From positions 1 through 64,000 of the forward strand of contig JBBDWU010000038.1 in the NCBI GenBank assembly GCA_040902725.1: a DNA stretch of 64,000 nt, in the 5' to 3' direction. Each line of letters starts with the position of its first letter. Positions within the stretch are counted from its first letter, which is position 1. The translations under genes were made by a program, and so were the position numbers. This stretch comes from JACVRU01 sp040902725 (GTDB lineage Bacteria; Actinomycetota; Thermoleophilia; Gaiellales; Gaiellaceae). Below, one piece after another: positions 44,750-52,766 of this stretch. The notes beneath the pieces were generated by a model, which saw only the letters and a program-made list of their open reading frames with translations, was not told the origin of the DNA and did no database searches.

Positions 44750-46003
44750 TCAGCCGAGCTCTCGTCGTACGAGAGCCGCGATCTTACCAGAGAGCGCCGC
44801 CGCTTCCTCCACCGTCTCCGCCTCCGCGAGCACGCGCACGACGGGCTCGGTGCCGGAGGGACGGACGAGCACGCGGCCGGCGTGCTCCAGCCCGTCGATC
44901 CGGGCGCGGAGGCCGTCTGGGATGTGCTTGTCGCGCACGGGGACGTTCTCGCGCACCTGCGGGAACTTGCGCATCACGGCAGCCGCCTCGGAGAGCTTCC
45001 GCCCTTCGAGCGCCCGGCAGAGCAGCAGCGCCGCGGCGAGCCCGTCGCCCGTGACGTGGCCGTCGAGGCAGATGATGTGGCCGGACTCCTCACCGCCGAG
45101 GACGCCGCCTTCGCGGCGGAGCGCCTCGAGCACGTAGCGGTCGCCGACGTCGGTGGTGACGACGCGGATGCCGTGCTCCTCCATGAGCTTGTGCAAGCCG
45201 AGGTTGGCCATCACCGTGACCGCGACGAGATCGACGCCGAGGTGAAGCGCGAGCACGGCGAGGATCTCGTCGCCGTCCACCGTCTCCCCCCGCTCGTCGA
45301 CCGCGAGCATCCGGTCGCCGTCGCCGTCGAAGGCGACGCCCAGGTCGAGAGCCTCCTCGCGGACTTTGTGGCTCAGAGCCACTAAGTCGGTGGCGCCGCA
45401 GCCGACGTTGATCCGCGCGCCGTCGCCGTCGTCGCCGATCGCCGTCACCTCCGCGCCGAGCGCTCGGAATGCGTCGGGCGCGAGGCCGGAGTAGGCGCCG
45501 TTGGCGCAGTCGACGCCGATGCGGAGGCCGGTGAGGTCGGAGCCGAAGCGCTCCAGCACGTGCTCGACGTAGCTGTCGGCTGCGATCCCGACGCGGTCGA
45601 CCGAGCCGGGCCCGGCGGCCGGCGCGTCGAGCAGCGCCTCGATCTCGGCCTCCGCGTCGTCGGTCAGCTTGTGGCCGTCGCGGTCGAAGAACTTGATGCC
45701 GTTGTACTCGGGCGGGTTGTGCGAGGCGGAGACGACTGCGCCGAGGTCGAGCGCGAGCAGGGCGACCGCGGGCGTCGGCAGGATCCCGGCCACAATTGCG
45801 TGCCCGCCGGCCGAGGCGACCCCGCGCGCGAACGCCTCCTCGAGCTCGGGCCCAGAGGGGCGCGTGTCGCGGCCGATGAGGACGCGCCCGCCGCCCGACC
45901 AGAGCGCGGCCGCCTTGCCCAGCCGCTCGACGAGGTCGACCGTCAGGAACTCGCCGACGACGCCGCGGACGCCGTCGGTGCCGAAGTAGCGGCGCTCGGT
46001 TAT
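44750..46003 (-). CDS. glmM: Phosphoglucosamine mutase, probable ATA start
   Basis: A 417-residue mutase converting glucosamine-6-phosphate to glucosamine-1-phosphate. The phospho-Ser is Ser94 (VSASHNPPEYNGIKFF), metal-binding FDGDGDRM and the phosphate-binding C-terminal VRPSGTEPVVR follow. The usual N-terminus YFGTDGVRG begins at residue 6, read from ATA 46003, aligned with E. coli M-SNRKYFGTDG. ATA overlaps the rpsI stop (ATAA). The first canonical start, GTG 45793, would remove 70 residues including the essential GTDG motif. Followed by glmS after a 54-nt gap. Confidence 0.92.
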   Translation of the reverse strand: MTERRYFGTDGVRGVVGEFLTVDLVERLGKAAALWSGGGRVLIGRDTRPSGPELEEAFARGVASAGGHAIVAGILPTPAVALLALDLGAVVSASHNPPEYNGIKFFDRDGHKLTDDAEAEIEALLDAPAAGPGSVDRVGIAADSYVEHVLERFGSDLTGLRIGVDCANGAYSGLAPDAFRALGAEVTAIGDDGDGARINVGCGATDLVALSHKVREEALDLGVAFDGDGDRMLAVDERGETVDGDEILAVLALHLGVDLVAVTVMANLGLHKLMEEHGIRVVTTDVGDRYVLEALRREGGVLGGEESGHIICLDGHVTGDGLAAALLLCRALEGRKLSEAAAVMRKFPQVRENVPVRDKHIPDGLRARIDGLEHAGRVLVRPSGTEPVVRVLAEAETVEEAAALSGKIAALVRRELG

Positions 46004-46395
46004 CGCTTCGAGAACTGGGGCGCCTTGCGGGCCTTGTGCAAACCGGCCTTCTTCCGCTCCACGATGCGAGCGTCGCGGGTGAGGAAGCCGGCCCGCTTCA
46101 GCGGCACCCGCAGCTCCGGATCGGCCTCGACGAGCGCGCGGGCGATGCCGTGGCGGATCGCCCCGGCCTGGCCGGACGGGCCGCCGCCCGCGACGCGCAC
46201 GCGCAGGTCATACGTGCCCTCCAGCTCCGCGACCTTGAAGGGCGCGAGCACGGTGGTGCGGTGTGTGGGCCGCGGGAAGTACTCGTCGATCGTGCGGCCG
46301 TTGATCCAGGTTGCGCCGTCGCCCGGGCGCAGAATCACGCGCGCCACGGAGGTCTTGCGCTTGCCGGTGCCGCGGTACTGAGCGATCTCGGCCAT
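46000..46395 (-). CDS. rpsI: 30S ribosomal protein S9
   Basis: A 131-residue S9 with GTGKRKTSVARV at the N-terminus, YDLRVRVAGGG, GQAGAIRHGIARAL and the conserved C-terminal tail ...RKAPQFSKR, which reaches the P-site tRNA. The start ATG 46395 overlaps the rplM stop by 1 nt (TGATG). Its stop overlaps the glmM start. The L13-S9 pair is the usual arrangement. Confidence 0.97.
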   Translation of the reverse strand: MAEIAQYRGTGKRKTSVARVILRPGDGATWINGRTIDEYFPRPTHRTTVLAPFKVAELEGTYDLRVRVAGGGPSGQAGAIRHGIARALVEADPELRVPLKRAGFLTRDARIVERKKAGLHKARKAPQFSKR

Positions 46396-46832
46396 CAATC
46401 CTCCAGCGCCAGCGGCTCGGGGCCCTGCGCCTCGTGCGGATGCTCGGGCCCCGCGTAGATCTTCAGCTTCGTGATCTGGCGGGCCGCCAGCTTGTTGCGG
46501 GGCAGCATCCCCTTGACCGCGGCGCGGAGCACCTCGGTCGGCCGGCGGTCGAGCTGCTCGCGCAGCGTCCGCTGCTTGAGCCCGCCGGGGTAGCCGGAGT
46601 GCCGGTAGTAGATCTTGTCGTCGAGCTTCTTGCCGGTGACGGCGATCTTCTCGGCGTTGATCACGACGACGAAGTCGCCGGTGTCGACATGCGGCGTGTA
46701 CTGCGGCTTCGTCTTGCCGCGCAGCGTGTCGGCGATCTGCGTGGCGAGACGTCCGAGAGTGCGCCCCTCGGCGTCGACGAGGTACCAGCGCTGCTGTACT
46801 TCTCCGGGCTTTGCGGTCCAGGTTTTCTGCAT
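46395..46832 (-). CDS. rplM: 50S ribosomal protein L13
   Basis: A 145-residue L13 with MQKTWTAKPG, DAEGRTLGRLA, TPHVDTGDFVVVINA and the family's GMLPRNKL. Length is typical. Its ATG follows the MFS gene stop by 13 nt on the same strand, so transcription could enter from upstream or from a promoter within that gene. Confidence 0.97.
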   Translation of the reverse strand: MQKTWTAKPGEVQQRWYLVDAEGRTLGRLATQIADTLRGKTKPQYTPHVDTGDFVVVINAEKIAVTGKKLDDKIYYRHSGYPGGLKQRTLREQLDRRPTEVLRAAVKGMLPRNKLAARQITKLKIYAGPEHPHEAQGPEPLALED

Positions 46833-46845
46833 GGCGAAGCGGCGC

Positions 46846-48096
46846 TCAGGGTAGCAACTTGGCCGCTTCGGGCACCGGCGGGCCGGGCATCCGCCCGAGG
46901 AGGAGGATGAAGGCGATCGGAGCCAGCGCGACGAGCGAGGCGCCGAGCGCGAGCGCCGTCACGCCGGCCTCGTCGAGCACGTAGCCGCCGAGCAGCACGA
47001 AGGCCGCGCCGGTGAAGCTGGCGACGAGATCGTTGAAGCCGAGCAGCTTGCCGCGCTCGTGCGGCGCGGCGAGGTCGGCCAGCGCGGTCGTGGCGGCGAC
47101 GAAGGAGAAGTTCCACCCCAGCCCAAGGCCGAATAGCAGCACGGCGATCGGCGTCACGTCGTCGAGCCAGATCAGCCCCGCGGTCGAGACGGCGATCAGC
47201 CCCAGCCCGCCGGTGAGCATCGGCGGCCGCCCGATGCGGTCGACCATCCAGCCGACCACCGGCATCAGCAGGTACATGCCGAGCACGTGCGCGCCGATGA
47301 TCGGGAAGACGAGGTGCTGCGCGTGGCCACGGTGCTCGACGACGACGTAGCCGGTCAGGTTCATGATCGAGACCATGACCGCGAAGCTGGAGACGCCGGC
47401 GAGCATCGCGGGGACGACGCCGGGCCTGCGCAGCAGCTCGCGGAGCGGCGCCGCCACGTCGGGCGGATCCTCGACGCGGCGGACGCGGCCCTCGAGCGCC
47501 TCCGCGATCTTCTTCGGGTCTGGTCGCACGTTCAGGACGACGGCGAGCGCGATGACCATCATCCCGGCGCCCGCGAGCCACGGGACGGCCAGCTCCGCCG
47601 CCTCGAGGTCGCGGCCCCGGAAGATCGGGCTGAAGACGGCCGGCCCGAGGATTGCGCCGAAGACCGCCCCGAACATGACGTAGGCGATCCCGCGGGCACG
47701 GCGCGCGGGCGGGTACATGTCGCCGGCGGCGGCGCGGGCCAGCTGGCCGGTCGCGCCGGCGGCGCCGATCAGGATGAAGCCGGGGATCGCGGCCCAGGTG
47801 GAGGCCTTCCAGGCGCCCAGCGCGGTCAGCGCGGCCCCCGCGCTGCCGACCGCGAAGCCGGCCGCGAGCACCGGCACGCGGCCTACCCGGTCCATCAGCC
47901 GGCCGGCGGGGAAAGAGGTCAGCGCGGCGGAGAGAAGGAAGAGCGCGGGCCCGAGCCCGAGCAGGCTCTCGACCCCGGTCACGAGGACGAACGTGAGCGC
48001 CGACACGGCGGCGACGAGCTGGAGCGTGGCCGAGTTGACGGCCATCGCGACCGCGAGCAGCACGGTGTTGCGCTTGATGGGGAACTCGGGTGTCAC
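46846..48096 (-). CDS. MFS transporter (12 TMS)
   Basis: A 416-residue major facilitator with about 12 TMS. The motif A loop is AGRLMDRVGRVPVL between TMS2 and TMS3, and the second-half counterpart is VGWMVDRIGRPPML. A central cytoplasmic loop is rich in charged residues (RPDPKKIAEALEGRVRRV). It most resembles drug or sugar efflux carriers, and substrate is unknown. Start GTG 48096 overlaps the stop of the upstream DNA glycosylase gene by 4 nt. Confidence 0.9.
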   Translation of the reverse strand: MTPEFPIKRNTVLLAVAMAVNSATLQLVAAVSALTFVLVTGVESLLGLGPALFLLSAALTSFPAGRLMDRVGRVPVLAAGFAVGSAGAALTALGAWKASTWAAIPGFILIGAAGATGQLARAAAGDMYPPARRARGIAYVMFGAVFGAILGPAVFSPIFRGRDLEAAELAVPWLAGAGMMVIALAVVLNVRPDPKKIAEALEGRVRRVEDPPDVAAPLRELLRRPGVVPAMLAGVSSFAVMVSIMNLTGYVVVEHRGHAQHLVFPIIGAHVLGMYLLMPVVGWMVDRIGRPPMLTGGLGLIAVSTAGLIWLDDVTPIAVLLFGLGLGWNFSFVAATTALADLAAPHERGKLLGFNDLVASFTGAAFVLLGGYVLDEAGVTALALGASLVALAPIAFILLLGRMPGPPVPEAAKLLP

Positions 48097-48605
48097 CGCG
48101 CGCGTGATTCAAGCAGCCCGGCGCGGAATTGCCCAGCCCCGCCATGGGACGGGTGGCGAACGTACCGAGCTCCGGTGACCTCCTGCGCGAGCCGCCCGAC
48201 GGCGATCACTTGCCGGCCGCGCGCGAGCCGCTCGAGCAACGGGGCGGCGGCCGCCACCTCGGCGCGCGTCGGCCGGCGGTTCGAGGTCGGGGTGCCCGGA
48301 TGCGTGGGGACGACGTTCCAGAGCAGCACCTCCTCCTCCAGCCCGAGCTCCGCGAGCGCGCGGTGGACGATCGTCGCGCTCGCCTCCGCCGGGCCCGTCC
48401 CCGTGAGCTGGCGCTCCGACGTGAACGGGATGCCGCTGACGCGCGCGCCGCGGTAGCCCGCCGCCTCGCCGACGAGCAGGATCGGCGCGCGCCCGCGGGC
48501 CTCGAGGTACGCGCGCAGCCGCTCTCGCAGCCGGGCTGAGCCCGCGTACTGGTTGAAGGTCGTGCCGATCCGCGCCCGGGCGAGCTCTGCGACGAGGTCG
48601 GCCAC
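48093..48605 (-). CDS. Uracil-DNA glycosylase superfamily protein
   Basis: A 170-residue UDG-fold protein. The active-site loop reads GEAAGYRGARVSGIPFTS (a GEAPG-type motif 1), and the HPSHGGAGQF near the end serves as motif 2 with its catalytic His. It excises uracil or another damaged base. There are no Cys residues for a Fe-S cluster, so not family 4. The start GTG 48605 lies 17 nt from the divergent acyP gene. Confidence 0.8.
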   Translation of the reverse strand: MADLVAELARARIGTTFNQYAGSARLRERLRAYLEARGRAPILLVGEAAGYRGARVSGIPFTSERQLTGTGPAEASATIVHRALAELGLEEEVLLWNVVPTHPGTPTSNRRPTRAEVAAAAPLLERLARGRQVIAVGRLAQEVTGARYVRHPSHGGAGQFRAGLLESRAR

Positions 48606-48622
48606 GGCGCGAGAATAGAGCG

Positions 48623-48886
48623 GTGCGCCGCCGCGTGATCGTCCACGGCCACGTCCAGGGCGTCTTCTTCCGCGACACCGTGCGCCGCGATGCGCTGCGG
48701 CGCGGCGTCGCCGGCTGGGCCCGCAACAACCCGGACGGCACGGTGGAGGCCGTGTTCGAGGGCGAGCAGGACGCCGTCGAGCGGCTCGTCGAGCTCTGCC
48801 GGGATGGGCCTCGCGGCGCGCGAGTCGACCGCGTCGAGGCCCACGAAGAGCAGCCGGAGGGCCTCCAGGGCTTCGAGATCCGCTGA
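48623..48886 (+). CDS. acyP: Acylphosphatase
   Basis: An 87-residue acylphosphatase that hydrolyses carboxyl-phosphate bonds. The catalytic Arg17 (VQGVFFRDTV) and Asn35 (GWARNNPDGTVE) are present, with the compact alpha/beta fold length typical of the family. Starts at GTG. Divergent from the glycosylase gene. Confidence 0.94.
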   Translation: MRRRVIVHGHVQGVFFRDTVRRDALRRGVAGWARNNPDGTVEAVFEGEQDAVERLVELCRDGPRGARVDRVEAHEEQPEGLQGFEIR

Positions 48887-48919
48887 CCACGATCGCCCTT
48901 TCCGGTACCGTGGCCCCCG

Positions 48920-49126
48920 ATGGCTCAGAGCAAGCGACAGACCACCCACGCGAAGCGCGCGCGCGAGCAGGCGGTCAAAGAGAAGCGGGTACGCAAGGTA
49001 GAGCGGAAGGAAGAGCGAAAGCTCGCCGCCGCGGAGGGCCGGATCCTCGAGGACGGCACCATCGTCCCGCGCGAAGAGCACCACGAGCCCGCCGAGCCGG
49101 GCGAGGACGAGCGTCAGCCCGAGTAG
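48920..49126 (+). CDS. Small basic hypothetical protein, 68 residues
   Basis: A very basic N-terminal half (MAQSKRQTTHAKRAREQAVKEKR) predicted as a continuous helix, then an acidic C-terminus. It lacks TM segments and Cys. A charged helix like this could bind nucleic acid or ribosomes. Its 3' end overlaps the DUF4234-like gene on the other strand by 13 nt. ATG start 33 nt downstream of acyP. Confidence 0.6.
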   Translation: MAQSKRQTTHAKRAREQAVKEKRVRKVERKEERKLAAAEGRILEDGTIVPREEHHEPAEPGEDERQPE

Positions 49127-49458
49127 CGTCGCGCCCGATTGAGCTCGGCCTGCGCGTACACCGGGCCCATCACCAGCGTGAGGAAGAAGAGCATGCCGAC
49201 CGGCTTCACGATCCGGTGCTCGACGTCGCGCCGTCGCTGAACCTCCTCGATCCGCCCGAGCAGCCGCCACCAGGCCACGAACGGCGGAAACACGAGCACC
49301 CAGCCGACGGTGATCGCCAGCAGCGTCAGGAACGGGCCGACGGGCATCGCGAACCGGTCGCGCAGCTCGCGGTTGACCTGCCAGTGCCAGTAGAACCAGT
49401 AGATCCCCGCCGTGAGGACGATCCAGAGCGGGATCAGCCAGGGGCGCCGGTACTTCAT
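49114..49458 (-). CDS. DUF4234-like small membrane protein
   Basis: A 114-residue protein with three predicted TMS. Family-like features include an aromatic N-terminal helix (GIYWFYWHWQVNRELR), then PFLTLLAITVGWVLVFPPFVAWW and a C-terminal helix MLFFLTLVMGPVYAQAELN. Its ATG overlaps the guaA stop (ATGA), so it is co-translated with guaA. Function unknown. Confidence 0.75.
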   Translation of the reverse strand: MKYRRPWLIPLWIVLTAGIYWFYWHWQVNRELRDRFAMPVGPFLTLLAITVGWVLVFPPFVAWWRLLGRIEEVQRRRDVEHRIVKPVGMLFFLTLVMGPVYAQAELNRARRYSG

Positions 49459-51091
49459 TCCCACTCGATGGTCGCGGGCGGCTTCGAGGTCACGTCGAGG
49501 ACGACGCGGTTGACCTCGGGGATCTCGTTGACGATCCGACTCGAGATCGTCTCCAGCAGGTCGTAGGGCAGGCGCGCCCAGTCGGCGGTCATGGCGTCCT
49601 CGGAGGTGACCGCGCGGATCACGATCGGGTAGCCGTACGTCCGCTCGTCGCCCTGCACGCCGACCGACCGGATCGCCGGCAGCACCGCGAAGCACTGCCA
49701 CAGCTCGCGGTAGAGCCCGGCTCGCCGCACCTCGTCGAGCAGGATCGCGTCGGCCGCGCGCAGCACCTCGCACCGCTCCGCGGTGACGTCCCCGATGATG
49801 CGGATCGCCAGGCCCGGGCCGGGGAACGGGTGCCGCCAGACCATCGCCTCCGGCAGCCCGAGCTCCTCGCCCACGCGCCGCACCTCGTCCTTGAAGAGCA
49901 GCCGCAGCGGCTCGACGAGCTCCATGCGCATGTCCGCGGGGAGGCCGCCGACGTTGTGGTGCGACTTGATCTTCGCCGCGACGCCCTCGGTGCCGCCCGA
50001 CTCGATCACGTCGGAGTAGAGCGTCCCCTGCACCAGGAAGCGCGGAGGCGCCGACTCGGCGGCGCCGCTTGCAGGCCGCCCCCGGGCTTTGCCCGGGCGG
50101 CCGCTTGCTTCTCGCCCAACTGGCCCGCCTCCTGCTCGAAGACGCGGATGAACTCCTCGCCGACGATCCGCCGCTTGTGCTCGGGGTCGTCGACGCCCGC
50201 GAGCTTCGAGAGGAAGCGCTCCTGCGCCTCGACGTGGACGAGCGGGACGTGGAAGTGGCCCTCGAAGGTCTCCACCACCTGCGCCGCCTCGCCGGCGCGC
50301 AGCAGTCCGTGGTCGACGAAGACGCACGTGAGCTGCTCGCCGACGGCCTTGTGGACGAGCAGCGCGGCGACCGCGGAGTCGACGCCGCCCGAGAGGCCGC
50401 AGATGACGCGCTCGCGGCCGACCTGGGCGCGGATGCGCTCGACCTGCTCCTCGATCACGGCGGCGGCCGTCCAGGTGGGCGGCGCGCCCGCGGCCATGTA
50501 GAGGAAGTTCTTCAGCACCTCGGTGCCGTGCGGCGTGTGCACGACCTCGGGGTGGAACTGGACGCCGTACAGCCCGCGCGCGCGATCCTCGAACGCGGCG
50601 ATGGGAGTCGTCTCCGACGACGCGGTCACCTCGGCGCCCGCGGGCGCGGCGACGACGGAGTCGCGGTGGCTCATCCACGCCACCTGCTCCTCGGCCAGGC
50701 CCTTGCCGAGCGCGCCGCCGACCTTGATCTCCGTCTTGCCGAACTCGGAGACGCCAGTGCGGTCGACGCGGCCACCGAGGTCCTGCGCCATGAGCTGCAT
50801 GCCGTAGCAGATGCCCAGCATCGGCACGCCCAGCTCGTAGAGCGCCGGGTCGATCTTCGGCGCGCCCTCGGCGTAGACGGACGCGGGCCCGCCGGAGAGG
50901 ACGAGCGCGTACGGGTTGCGGCGGCGAACCTCGTCGGCGCCCACGCCGTGCGGGACGAGCTCCGAGTACACGCGGCACTCGCGCACGCGGCGCGCGATCA
51001 GCTGCGAGTACTGGCCGCCGAGGTCGATTACGAGCACCGGCCGCTCCCCCTCCGGCGAGGGGAAGGGGATGACCTCAGCCCGAGAGCTCAC
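49455..51091 (-). CDS. guaA: GMP synthase, interrupted by a frameshift in a palindromic insert
   Basis: Both halves of GuaA are present but in two frames. The N-terminal part (GTG 51091) has the glutaminase Cys95 (LGICYGMQL), FHPEV and the synthase P-loop GLSGGVDSAV. The C-terminal part resumes at RFLVQGTLYSDVIESGG and ends DVTSKPPATIEWE. They join if two Cs are removed from the CCCCC tract at 50079-50083 (or one base added), giving 544 residues. The joint lies in an extra ~20-residue linker, absent from ordinary GuaA, encoded by a GC-rich hairpin. It converts XMP to GMP; as this is normally essential, a sequencing error or decoded frameshift should be considered. Confidence 0.85.
50064..50108. 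repeat. Palindromic element inside guaA with flanking direct repeats
   Basis: Arms GGCCGCCCCCGGGC (50074-50087) and GCCCGGGCGGCC (50091-50102) form a hairpin with a TTT loop. Direct repeats GCCGCTTGC flank it at 50064-50072 and 50100-50108. The left arm has two more Cs than a perfect palindrome, and these are the ones that break the guaA frame. Confidence 0.65.
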
Positions 51092-51248
51092 TTCGGGGTG
51101 ACCACGCGTTGGCCGGGCGCGATGGACGAGCTCGCGGCAAGGACGCAGGGAGCGCTCGTAGCCTCTGCGCTACGGGCGCGACCGAGGACGCCGCCGCGGG
51201 CCGTACAGCGCGGCCGGACGACCCGTGCTTCACGCCGAAGGGAGCTCT
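51083..51248. repeat. MITE-like 166-bp inverted repeat between guaA and guaB
   Basis: The arms 51083-51106 and 51224-51248 pair over about 25 nt with few mismatches (AGAGCTCACTTCGGGGTGA against TTCACGCCGAAGGGAGCTCT). They start in the guaA start codon region and end in the guaB stop, so the element fills the 155-nt intergenic gap. Inner inverted segments (CGTAG/CTACG near 51156-51173) suggest a folded RNA. No gene is visible in it. Confidence 0.5.
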
Positions 51249-52752
51249 AACTAACTCGGTAATTCGGGGCCTCCTTCGTGATCGTCACGTCGTGCGGGTG
51301 CGACTCGCGCAGGCCGGCGCCGGTGATGCGAACGAACCGCGCCTGCTGGAGCTCCTCGATCGTGGCGGCTCCGCAGTAGCCCATCGCCTGGCGGACGCCG
51401 CCGACGAGCTGGTAGAGGATCGGCGCGAGCTTGCCCTTGTACGGGACGCGGCCCTCGATTCCCTCGGGGACGAGCTTGTCCACGTCCTCGACGTCTCCCT
51501 GGAAGTAGCGGTCCTTCGAGAACGAGCGCGCGCGCATCGCGGCCAGCGAGCCCATGCCGCGGTACTCCTTGAAGCGCTCGCCGTGGGAGAGGATCACCTC
51601 GCCGGGCGCCTCCTCGGTGCCCGCGAGCAGCGAGCCGAGCATGACCGCGTCCGCGCCGGCGCCGATCGCCTTGGCGATGTCGCCGGAGGAGGTGATGCCG
51701 CCGTCGGCGATCACCGGCACGTCGACCGCGGAGGCGATCTCGTGGATCGCCGTCACCTGCGGCACGCCCACGCCGGAGACTACGCGCGTCGTGCAGATCG
51801 ACCCAGGCCCGACGCCGGCCTTGACGGCGTCCGCGCCCGCGTCGACGAGCGCGCGCGCCGCATCGGCGGTCGCGATGTTCCCGGCGACCAGCTCGACGTC
51901 CCACTCGGCCTTAAGCCTCCGCACCATCTCCACCACGCCCAGCGAGTGCCCGTGCGCGGTATCCACGACGAGCACGTCGGCGCCGGCGTCCACGAGCGCG
52001 CCGGCCCGCTCGAACGCGTCCGGACCGACGCCTACCGCGGCTCCCACCAGCAGCCGTCCCTGCGCGTCCTTGGTCGCATCCGGGTACTCGATCTTCTTCT
52101 GGATGTCCTTGACGGTGATGAGGCCCTTGAGCAGGCCGTCCGCGTCGACGATCGGGAGCTTCTCGATCTTGTGGCGGTGGAGGATGTCGAGCGCCTCCTC
52201 GAGCGTCGTCCCCACGGGTGCCGTGACGAGGTCGCGCGCGGTCATCAGCGCGGAAACCGGCTGCGACGTGTCGCGCTCGAAGCGGAGGTCGCGGTTGGTC
52301 AGGATGCCGACGAGGTGGCCGTCCTCCTCGGTGATCGGGATCCCCGAGACCTTGTACCGGGCCATGAGCTCGAGCGCGTCGGCGACGAGCGCCGTCGGTG
52401 GCAGCGTGACGGGCTCGACGATCATCCCGGCCTCCGAGCGCTTGACCTTGTCCACCTCGGCCACCTGGTCGGCGATCGAGAGGTTGCGGTGGACGATGCC
52501 GAGCCCGCCTTCGCGGGCGAGCGCGATCGCCAGGCGCCCCTCGGTGACCGTGTCCATCGCCGCGGAGACGATCGGAATCGCCAATTCGATAGTCGGGGTC
52601 ACGCGCGTGCGCGTGGAAACCTCGTTCGGGAGGACGGCGGACTCGGCCGGGACGAGCAGGACGTCGTCGAACGTCAGCCCCTCCTGCGCAAACTTCCGGT
52701 CGAGCGCGAGGAGCCGCTCGAGCTCGCCTTGCGTGACGCTTACACCCTCCAT
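51247..52752 (-). CDS. guaB: Inosine-5'-monophosphate dehydrogenase
   Basis: A 501-residue TIM-barrel enzyme oxidising IMP to XMP, the step before GuaA. The catalytic Cys is in GPGSICTTRVVSG, phosphate-binding ADGGITSSGDIAKA and the flap with EYRGMGSLAAM follow. CBS domains (about 100-230; ARYKVSGIPITEEDGHLVGI and LHRHKIEKLPIVDADGLLKG) lie inside. Start ATG 52752. It lies upstream of guaA in the same direction, but with the inverted repeat between them. Confidence 0.96.
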   Translation of the reverse strand: MEGVSVTQGELERLLALDRKFAQEGLTFDDVLLVPAESAVLPNEVSTRTRVTPTIELAIPIVSAAMDTVTEGRLAIALAREGGLGIVHRNLSIADQVAEVDKVKRSEAGMIVEPVTLPPTALVADALELMARYKVSGIPITEEDGHLVGILTNRDLRFERDTSQPVSALMTARDLVTAPVGTTLEEALDILHRHKIEKLPIVDADGLLKGLITVKDIQKKIEYPDATKDAQGRLLVGAAVGVGPDAFERAGALVDAGADVLVVDTAHGHSLGVVEMVRRLKAEWDVELVAGNIATADAARALVDAGADAVKAGVGPGSICTTRVVSGVGVPQVTAIHEIASAVDVPVIADGGITSSGDIAKAIGAGADAVMLGSLLAGTEEAPGEVILSHGERFKEYRGMGSLAAMRARSFSKDRYFQGDVEDVDKLVPEGIEGRVPYKGKLAPILYQLVGGVRQAMGYCGAATIEELQQARFVRITGAGLRESHPHDVTITKEAPNYRVS

Positions 52753-52766
52753 CCGAAGATGGTAGC

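Noticed and set aside
50130..51091. guaA as two independent genes
   Set aside because: The two frames together make one full GuaA with N-terminal and C-terminal motifs in order, so separate genes are less likely than a frameshift.
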